Part shown: piece after piece, positions 58,101 to 64,000 of the stretch | How the letters are laid out: each line of letters opens with the position of its first letter | Position numbering within the stretch: position 1 is the first letter of the stretch | Assembly (NCBI GenBank): GCA_026929865.2 | Contig: CM049400.1 | Coordinates: 17,182,501 to 17,246,500, forward strand | Reading direction: 5' to 3' | Source of the DNA: Hyperoplus lanceolatus | Taxonomy: Eukaryota > Chordata > Actinopteri > Uranoscopiformes > Ammodytidae | Length of the DNA: 64,000 bases | Translations under genes and position numbers: made by a program | Notes under the pieces: model-generated | What the model was told of the DNA's origin: nothing | Databases searched by the model: none | What the model saw: the letters and a program-made list of their open reading frames with translations, nothing else

Positions 58101-60972
58101 GCTTTTGCGGGTGGTACACTCCAAATATTGGTAGATACCAACATTCTTCATCACTCTGCAAAGGTGGTGCGGATTCTGCATGCTGGCTTTCGAAGGTCTT
58201 CTGCATAAAACCGATGAAATGCTCCTTCATTTCTGGCTTTTTATCCAGTATACGTCTGAGAGAATAGAGTCGTTTGAGAGCGTGTTCTCTGTTGTTTGGT
58301 AGCCGACGGCGTGGTGTTTGAAAAGGTAAGGGTGCTACCCAGTTGTTTGAGCTATCCCTGAATACCTCACCATCCATGATGTTAAGGAAAGTCTCATCGT
58401 CAACAGAGAGTGCAGGACGATCATCATCTTTTGTCTTGTCGAAAACTGTTGAACCAAGACTGTCTGTTTCTCCTTGGACAAGACTGTCATTAGAGTGCTG
58501 ATGGGAATGGCTTGACTGGGTCTCCTTGACGTGAATGCTGCTGGAACAAGGATTGAGGAAAGATGGTCTTCCATTGAGCAGCAGGTTTGTTTTGTAGACC
58601 GTCACATTTGAAGGCTTGTGGGCCCGTCCCAGACACACATCCCCTATTACAACCCAACCCAGGTCGAGGCGTTGAGCGAATGGAGCATCACGGGGTCCAT
58701 TATGGTGCTCTCTCACTTTATGAAGACTCAAAATATCCCGACCTAAGAGCAGAAGTATCTGAGCCTGAGGGTCGAGTGGTGGGATTTTGTCTGCCAAATG
58801 TTTAAGATGGGAGTGATGTCGTGCCACATCTGGAGACGGGATTTCCGACTTATCTTCGGGAATGAGGTCACACTCTAACAGGGTCGGCAGAGGTACCTTG
58901 GTGCATCCATCGAGAGACTCAACTGTGTAATTGGGCGCTGATCTCCCTGTGGTCTCTACCACACCTGAACATGTCTTGAGTGTGTAGGTCACTGTGCCTC
59001 CCTTTATACCGAAAAGATCAAAGAAGTCGGACCGCGCCAACGAACGGTTGCTCTGGTCATCCATAACCACATACAGTCTGACTGCCTTTTCGGGATGTCC
59101 TGACGGGTAAACGTTAGCAAGACATATTTTCGAGCAAGATCTTGAGCGGCTTGTTTCGCCACATATCTCTGTACACATTGATGTAACAGCTGTAGACGCT
59201 TCAACCTCTTGCTCCCCGCCATGCTGTCGTACCAGTGCTGTAGGCTCCATTTTTGGGGGTGCAGGGCCAGGGTGTAGAGCTGCTATGTGCCTATCACTGT
59301 CACACTCTGCACATTTACGTGTCGCTGGACAGTCCTTCGCCATGTGTTTAGTCGAAGCACAACATTTGAAACAGTAGTTGTTCTCCTTGAGATAAGATAA
59401 ACGTTCATTGAGTGGCTTGCATCTGAAGCTACGGCACTTACTGAGTGGGTGCGGTTTTTTGTGGAGAGGACAATATTTCTCTGGGTCCTCTTGTTGGTTC
59501 CATGTGGAAATTGCATAGTTGGTAGTAGATTTGCTCTCCACCCCAGTCATTCTCACAGAAACTTGGGTTTTGTTTTTCTCCGGTGTGTCCGTCTTCGTGA
59601 CGTTTGTGGGACTGAATGAGGAAAAAACAAAACTTGGATCATTTCGTGTCCGGGCCTGCTTGCGGATGAATTGTGAGAAGAAGGCGAAAGGTGGAAAAGC
59701 GACATTGTGTAAGTCTTTGTATTGTGACCCCACGTTAACCCATTTTTCTTGCAATCCGTATGGCAACTTTTCCACAATTGGATTGACTCCTCGAGCTGTG
59801 TCTAAATATGCAAGGCCGGGTAAATAACCTTCATCCTTAGCAAGCTCAAGCTCCAGGAGTAAGTCTCCAAGTTCACGAAGTTTCACGTTGTCCTTGTTAG
59901 AGAGTCTGGGAAAATTTTCAATTTTCTTGAACAAGGCCTGTTCTATTGCTTCGGGGGCTCCGTACGTTTCCTCAATACGTTTCCAAACCATATGAAGGCC
60001 TGTTGCTGGGCTGTTAACGTGTACGGAACTTATTCTCTTTGCATGCTCAGATGACTGGGGTCCCAGCCACTTAACCAGAAGATTGAGTTCCTCTCTTGGT
60101 GTCAAAGTCAGGTCTTTGGTGAGGCCAATGAAGGAAGATTTCCATCCCCAGTAGTTCTGTGGGCAATCATCAAACTTTTGCAAACCAGAGGCTACCATTT
60201 CCCTTCGCATAAGATATTTTACCGTATCTGGGAGGACAGACGTCTCGCTGGATGGGTTACGGTAATTCTGATCACATTTTTCTGATGGCACACTATACTG
60301 CTTCAGAGTTGGCTGTTTAGGTTCCACAACTTTATTATGATGTGGAGCGTGCTCTTGAGACTGCTGACTGTATTGCAGAGGCATGAAGCTCAGTTCTTCA
60401 TGTTTAAATGAAACAGCAGAACTTAGACCTTCACATTTAACATGGTGCACAGCTGGTCCTGTTTTCAACTGTTCTGAACCTTGTGGTGGGTCCAGATGGC
60501 CTGGTTCCAGCTTTTCACTGACGGAAGAGTTGGAGTGTTTTTGCACGTACTCACGGGTACGCTGCACAGGATCCTGAGAGCTCACTGGAAGGACATAATC
60601 TCGAAGGGATTGATCTTCAAAATCTACTGCAGCTTCGAAAACGTTTGCTTCTGCTGAGGCGGCAGCTGCCACTCTCTCTAGCTTCAAGACATGTAACTGT
60701 GCTTGCAACTCTGCATCTTTGCATGCTGATTCTGCAGCAAGTTGTGCTTTTTCTTTCATCACATTTGCTTCTTTTGCAGCGTATGATACTTCCGCTCGTG
60801 CAGCTTCAGCCTTTGCACGTGCCCGAACGGCTGCTGCGCTGGCTGATGACCTGCTGGATTGTCGTGAGGCTGCGGACCCGGATTTCCGGGAACGTGTATG
60901 GAGTGAGAGACAGTCTTCTGTGTCCTCATGGCGTTGCTCCTCTTGCGTTTTGCCATTTGGTGTAGAAGACAT
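55126..60972 (-). CDS. BEL-2 gag-pol polyprotein, intact
   Basis: A 1948-residue polyprotein of BEL/Pao type. In order: an acidic/Ser-rich then Ala-rich charged helix (~20-115), a DUF1759-type gag core (~250-420), a CCHC-like knuckle cluster (CFKCCASTKH, CPATRKCAEC, ~530-565) and an aspartic-protease-like domain with VVMDDQSNRSL (~635-645). Next come reverse transcriptase (TADIQQMFYSF ~1005, FYVDDGL ~1085), RNase H (FCDAST ~1265, FYTDSKIVLGYI ~1340), integrase zinc module (HYHEGVAHQ ... CITCRK, ~1575-1620) and integrase core (DVFGPW ~1647, SDRGTNF ~1716, GGCWERLIG ~1760). The DUF5641-type end reads IQVGDVVLLKD. All RT and integrase catalytic residues are present. The start ATG lies 59 bases after the LTR; no earlier ATG in frame. 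Confidence 0.95.
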   Translation of the reverse strand: MSSTPNGKTQEEQRHEDTEDCLSLHTRSRKSGSAASRQSSRSSASAAAVRARAKAEAARAEVSYAAKEANVMKEKAQLAAESACKDAELQAQLHVLKLERVAAAASAEANVFEAAVDFEDQSLRDYVLPVSSQDPVQRTREYVQKHSNSSVSEKLEPGHLDPPQGSEQLKTGPAVHHVKCEGLSSAVSFKHEELSFMPLQYSQQSQEHAPHHNKVVEPKQPTLKQYSVPSEKCDQNYRNPSSETSVLPDTVKYLMRREMVASGLQKFDDCPQNYWGWKSSFIGLTKDLTLTPREELNLLVKWLGPQSSEHAKRISSVHVNSPATGLHMVWKRIEETYGAPEAIEQALFKKIENFPRLSNKDNVKLRELGDLLLELELAKDEGYLPGLAYLDTARGVNPIVEKLPYGLQEKWVNVGSQYKDLHNVAFPPFAFFSQFIRKQARTRNDPSFVFSSFSPTNVTKTDTPEKNKTQVSVRMTGVESKSTTNYAISTWNQQEDPEKYCPLHKKPHPLSKCRSFRCKPLNERLSYLKENNYCFKCCASTKHMAKDCPATRKCAECDSDRHIAALHPGPAPPKMEPTALVRQHGGEQEVEASTAVTSMCTEICGETSRSRSCSKICLANVYPSGHPEKAVRLYVVMDDQSNRSLARSDFFDLFGIKGGTVTYTLKTCSGVVETTGRSAPNYTVESLDGCTKVPLPTLLECDLIPEDKSEIPSPDVARHHSHLKHLADKIPPLDPQAQILLLLGRDILSLHKVREHHNGPRDAPFAQRLDLGWVVIGDVCLGRAHKPSNVTVYKTNLLLNGRPSFLNPCSSSIHVKETQSSHSHQHSNDSLVQGETDSLGSTVFDKTKDDDRPALSVDDETFLNIMDGEVFRDSSNNWVAPLPFQTPRRRLPNNREHALKRLYSLRRILDKKPEMKEHFIGFMQKTFESQHAESAPPLQSDEECWYLPIFGVYHPQKPGQIRVVFDSSAKHEGVSLNDVLLSGPDLNNTLLGVLMRFRKEPIAITADIQQMFYSFIVREDHRNYLRFLWYQDNDLQKGIAEYRMNVHVFGNSPSPAVAIYGMRRAAQAEEKEHGSDAKQFVIRNFYVDDGLTSLPTEKEAVDLLKRTKEMLAKSNINLHKIASNSHSVMEQFSSEDLAKDLKDLDLGADPLPVQRSLGLSWNLESDSFSFKVSREDRPFTRRGILSTVNSLYDPLGFVAPITVQGKSIIRELTSEQCDWDDPLPPDKEQYWRAWKESLKDLEQLCIPRPYVPVSTSTPQQREICVFCDASTMAIAAVAYLRVVDSVGQCHLGFLMGKAKLAPRPAHTIPRLELCAAVLAVEMADLISHELDLAIQGMTFYTDSKIVLGYIHNATRRFHVYVANRVIRIRKSTTPNQWRHVTMDHNPADHGTRPIPAGLLGQTNWFHGPAFLKQNEIKDSAVEILNNFELVEPETDVEIRPQVNTFSTKTSGEHLSSDRFERFSSWKLMIRGITQLIHFARAYSKTHLNAKDEQSQAKIIVIRCVQRDTFKEDISTLEKGQKVSKQSPLWKLNPVIDQEGLLRIGGRLSYADLPDEEKHPYILPKRHHVSTLLVRHYHEGVAHQGRHFTEGALRSAGVWIIGGRRLVSNVIHECITCRKLRGKTEEQIMADLPADRLATEPPFTRVGLDVFGPWNITTRRTRGGSADSKRWAVLFTCLGTRAVHIEVIESMSTSSFINALRRFFAIRGPSKQLRSDRGTNFIGACKELKIKADDPELRDYLLDEGCSWTFNPPHSSHMGGCWERLIGVARRILDGMLLQAGPTRLTHEVLTTLMAEVMAIMNDRPLVPLSSDPEQPSVLTPAMLLTRKREPTSAPLGEFSLTDLYKQQWKQVQCLADAFWKRWRQEYLVTLQPRRKWTEDRRNIQVGDVVLLKDSQVKRNEWPTGLIVKTIPSRDNKVRKVEVKVVKQGTAKTYLRPVSELVLLLPKET

Positions 60973-61031
60973 GACGTATGCAGTTGTAATACACTTTCCG
61001 TACGTAAAGTTTGCTGAGTATGTCTTTTTAC

Positions 61032-61627
61032 TATTCTGTCCTCGTTTAATGAGTACGTGTCAAACTAGACAGATAGCTAACATCCAAGAAAGAAAGACGT
61101 GAGGCTTCAGTAGGTTTAGGCTCTTTACTTTGTCCGTATTCCCATCTTTCCATCTTTTTTAATTGTAAAACTGAAACAAAATGTATAAAAGAATAAATAT
61201 TATTACAAACAGTTGTTAACGTGAATGCTGTCTATTTTTTACTTTAACATTAACTACAGGTAAGTACACATATACAAACACAACATGAATTACCCTTTTT
61301 AACCAATAGGCTAACGTTAAAAATACCGTTAGCAAGCAGAAAGTTAGCTTTGACAAAGTTACTTAATTACATACAAAGACAACTTAAAAGTGATGCAATT
61401 AACATGAAACTAACATGACTGAACAACAAACAAGTCACACAATACTCACAGACATATGGCTCCGAAACTTCACGGAGAGAAAAATGGTCAACTGCTCTCT
61501 AGCTCCACATGTACAGAACTGACACTGAAAGGCTGATGCAATACCTATTTAAGTGGTGGCCACTAGAGGGAGCACTACCCCATGAACTAATACATGAACT
61601 TAAAAAATGATATGCTTTACCAACACA
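61032..61627 (-). repeat. BEL-2 5' LTR (promoter LTR)
   Basis: 596 bases. It would drive minus-strand transcription of gag-pol. A TATA-like CTTAAATAGG lies on the minus strand at about 61,545-61,554, some 75 bases into the LTR. The opposite LTR has the same motif at 54,976-54,985. Confidence 0.85.
61545..61554 (-). promoter_or_regulatory. Possible TATA box of BEL-2
   Basis: The minus-strand CTTAAATAGG is followed about 25-30 bases on by TTTCAGTGTCAG, which contains an initiator-like TCAGT. Position and order fit an LTR promoter. This rests on motif only. Confidence 0.35.
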
Positions 61628-61674
61628 GTGGCAATAAATGATTATAACTTATTCAGAATAGACAGAAACTCAAG

Positions 61675-62110
61675 GGGTGGGGGGGGGGGGGTGTGTTTTG
61701 TATATTTTTATTTTTTGTAACTTTTTTATATTTTCTCTCTGTTTTTAATTTGTTTGAATTTATTTTGATATGAATTAATTTTATTTTTTATTAAATTAAT
61801 TTTTTTGTTTTGTTTGTTTAGGCCCCTCCTCTCCCATCTAAAACTAATATAATATGATATAAAATAACTCATATGTTGTAAAAATAGGGGTAGTGGGGGG
61901 GGGGGTTTTTTTTTTTAGTTGGCTTTGTGTTGCTTTCTATTGTTTCAAAAAAAATATAGGAACCGTAAATTTACAACAAAAAAAATAAGAGCCCACCAAA
62001 CCCCAAATAAAAAAAACACCAAAAAAAACCCTTAAAAATATAAAATTTTTTAAAAAAAAAAAACCCCCCGGGGGGGTCTTGGGGTTGGGGGTGGTGATCC
62101 CCGCCCAGTG
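61675..62110. other. Homopolymer-rich, probably unreliable sequence within the LINE endonuclease region
   Basis: It holds runs of 10-13 G, 12 T, 12 A and many A/T runs, in a place where the LINE should encode the rest of its endonuclease. Clean coding resumes immediately after (from 62,096). The length is also short for the missing domain. It is best explained by base-calling or consensus error, less likely by decay confined to this stretch. Confidence 0.6.
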
Positions 62111-64000
62111 GCCCGTATCAGAAGTATTCATTTAAAAAGATCTCAACCTAAAATCATAATTAAGCGTAATTTTAAAGGTTTTAATGAGCAAGCCTTTTTA
62201 AGTGATCTCCATCATAGTGACATTCAACTGACTACGCAAATTTCGGATGTTGAGTTAGCCTTAGACCATTTCATCAATACTTTCACCTCAATTATAAACA
62301 AGCATGCGCCCCTAAAAAAACATAGAGTAAAAAATAGATCAAACCCCTGGTTTACAAGTGAACTGTCTGATTTATTTTCCGAGAGAAACAAAGCATGGTC
62401 TGTAGCTAGACGCTCTGTAGATAATACCAATTGGACAATTTTTAGACACCTTAGGAATAAATGCACAGCCATGGTCAGGAAAGCCAAATCTGAATACTAC
62501 CTTGAATTAATCTCAAACTGCTACTCTAACCCTGCACTATTTTGGAAAGCTGTGAACTATAATAAAAACAATTCTAGCACAGTTCCCACTCAGATCAAAT
62601 TAAATGGTCACACTCTCAATGATCAAAAAGAGATTGGCTTAGCTTTTAATAAACATTTTGTAGCTGCTGGTCAACTCTTTCAGAATGCTGTAGATGCGCT
62701 CCTCGCCATCAACCCCAAGAAGTACATGGGAGAGGACAATTTGGACCCGTTTTCAATCAAGCTCTCTACACATATAATATCAAAACAAATTACCCATATT
62801 TTTAATCTTTCCATCTCCTCTGGAATAGTTCCTAAAATTTGGAAAAAAGCTCATGTAATTCCTTTACATAAAGGTGGTGACAAAAATAATCTTAATAACT
62901 ACAGGCCAATTTCCAAACTCCCATGCCTCGCAAAAATTCTAGAATCACTTATTAATAATCAGTTAAAAACATTTCTAACTAGTGCTTCCATTTTGAGCCC
63001 ATTCCAATCTGGTTTTAGGGCAGGTCACAGTACTGTCTCTGCTGTGACTTTGGTTGTAGACAACATTGTTACAGCATTAGACAAGAAAAAGCACTGTGCA
63101 GCACTTTTTATTGATCTTTCAAAGGCCTTTGATACTGTTGACCACCATTTGCTTTTACAGAGGCTGCATGACATTGGCTTTGATCAGTCTGCATGTAGCT
63201 GGTTTAGGGATTATCTCTCTGATAGACAGCAGTCAGTTAAACTGGGAAGATACCAGTCTGAGTTTTTAACTGTTACAAATGGTGTCCCACAGGGCTCAAT
63301 TTTAGGTCCAGTTCTTTTCACAATTTATATAAATAACATTGTTTCATTGCTAAAAAACTGTCACGCCCATCTATACGCTGACGACACAGTACTGTATTGC
63401 ATTTCCGATTCGGTGCACCAATCTATTGAGAACCTACAAAGCTCTTTTAACACCCTGCAGGACTGTCTAGTGGACCTCAGGCTTGTTCTTAATACAGACA
63501 AAACCAAATATATGTGTTTCTCCAGAGCAAAAACTACACATTTTAATGATCTTATTATTCACACAAATAATGGATCTCATATTGAAAGAGTCACTGAATA
63601 TAAATATCTCGGCATCTGGATAGATGAAAAACTCTCTTTTACATTTCACATAAAAAATCTTGTCTGTCGTCTGCGACAAAAGATTGGATATTTTTATAGG
63701 AACAAAGCCACCTTCCCGTTGTTCAGTAGGAAAAGGATTATTGAGGCAGTTTTTATGTCTGTCCTTGATTACGGTGATGTGGTCTACCGGCATGCATCAC
63801 ATTCATGTCTTAAACTCCTAGACTCAGTTTTTCACTCTGCTTTAAGGTTCATCACAGGAGATGCTTATGACACACACCATTGTCTCTTATATGAAAAGGT
63901 TGGGTGGTCCTCCCTTAAAGAGAGACGTGACGCACATTGGCATATTTTTATTTACAAAGCCTTGACCGGGAAGCTTCCTCGTTATTTAACAGAAATGCTG
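62096..64000 (+). CDS. LINE ORF2, reverse transcriptase part, open to the window edge
   Basis: About 635 codons without a stop, continuing past the last base. They include the linker after the endonuclease (NPWFTSELSDLFSERN; RKAKSEYYLEL), RT block 1-2 (IPLHKGGDKNNLNNYRPIS), FQSGFRAGHST, the first catalytic region FIDLSKAFDTVDH, NGVPQGSILGPVLF and the catalytic box LYADDTVLY (YADD at 63,374-63,385). Further on are EYKYLGIWID and SVLDYGDVVY. Reads as an L2/CR1-group (Jockey-type) polymerase that copies its RNA onto nicked DNA. All visible catalytic residues are intact, but the gene is split by BEL-2 and by the poor stretch upstream. The 5' limit is where the conserved frame resumes, not a start codon. 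Confidence 0.85.

Larger units (their letters stand above)
54463..61627 (-). mobile_element. BEL/Pao LTR retrotransposon BEL-2, complete
   Basis: 7165 bases with LTRs of 597 and 596 bases and a 5-base duplication GTGGC (54458-54462, 61628-61632). Between the LTRs is one uninterrupted 1948-codon gag-pol frame. In element order (right to left): LTR 61627-61032, a 59-base leader, the frame 60972-55126, a purine tract CCAGACGGGGAG, and LTR 55059-54463. One single-base indel (A-run near 55,033) was the only LTR difference found by eye. There is no env-like frame. It inserted into a LINE. Nothing visible prevents expression, although activity cannot be shown from sequence. Confidence 0.95.
53960..64000 (+). 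mobile_element. L2-like LINE, interrupted by BEL-2 and running off the right edge
   Basis: The endonuclease start lies at 54,040-54,462 and the same coding sequence resumes at 61,628. Across the BEL-2 insertion the codons rejoin (VA before, IN after, then DYNLFRIDR). The RT follows to the last base. The 3' end lies outside the window but is represented by the fragment at 37,741-38,285. The start at ~53,960 is approximate, with no target duplication visible for the LINE itself. Confidence 0.8.

Noticed and set aside
55126-60972. Possible envelope gene in BEL-2
   Set aside because: The polyprotein ends in a DUF5641-type domain 66 bases before the LTR, leaving no room for an envelope frame; no signal peptide or fusion-like segment was seen.
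61937-62131. Phe/Gly-rich 64-codon minus-strand frame
   Set aside because: Product of homopolymer runs in the suspected low-quality stretch.
1-64000. tRNA, rRNA or CRISPR features
   Set aside because: No cloverleaf with A and B boxes, no rRNA-like conserved tract, and no regularly spaced direct repeats with unique spacers were found by eye.

Overview
The window looks like intergenic or intronic DNA of a ray-finned (teleost) fish. It carries a Rex3-type RTE retrotransposon, L2/CR1-like LINEs, two BEL/Pao LTR retrotransposons, a Tc1-like element with transposon-style direct repeats, many hAT-type elements and MITEs, and dinucleotide microsatellites. No host protein-coding gene, rRNA or tRNA could be recognised on either strand. 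Almost every readable protein comes from a mobile element.

Layout, left to right. 0-4.4 kb: relic repeats, a (TA)n(CA)n microsatellite, a reverse-strand LINE 3' end carrying a 27-bp minisatellite, and a Tc1-like relic. 4.4-22.6 kb: one old BEL/Pao element (BEL-1, minus strand), bounded by a matching TCAAC target duplication and split by younger insertions. A hAT-like element lies in its reverse transcriptase region, a LINE 3' fragment lies in its protease region, and two ~4-kb blocks cut its 5' LTR into pieces. One of those blocks itself contains a hAT and a LINE. 22.6-33.2 kb: TE-poor, microsatellite-rich DNA with no recognisable gene, the best candidate for ordinary host DNA. 33.2-53.9 kb: a dense array of non-autonomous DNA elements. 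These include a TTAA-flanked MITE, hATs with 8-bp duplications, and a three-level nest at 46.2-49.7 kb. Also here are a LINE 3' fragment, a broken transposon-type ORF with a HEEADTR motif, an 86-bp perfect palindrome and a 5'-truncated Rex3 with a 15-bp target duplication. 53.9-64.0 kb: an L2-like LINE running off the right edge, interrupted in its endonuclease region by a complete 7.2-kb BEL/Pao element (BEL-2, minus strand). BEL-2 has an intact 1948-codon gag-pol frame and almost identical LTRs.

The genes do not form a pathway; the window is a record of layered transposition. Boundaries were fixed by finding target-site duplications (TSDs) and by comparing paired LTRs or paired copies inside the window. 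Order of events that can be read: BEL-1 is older (about 8 differences seen in ~500 aligned LTR bases) and was then invaded. The LINE at the right edge was hit by BEL-2 very recently (one LTR indel seen). A ~430-bp stretch just right of BEL-2 is so homopolymer-rich that it looks like poor consensus sequence rather than biology.
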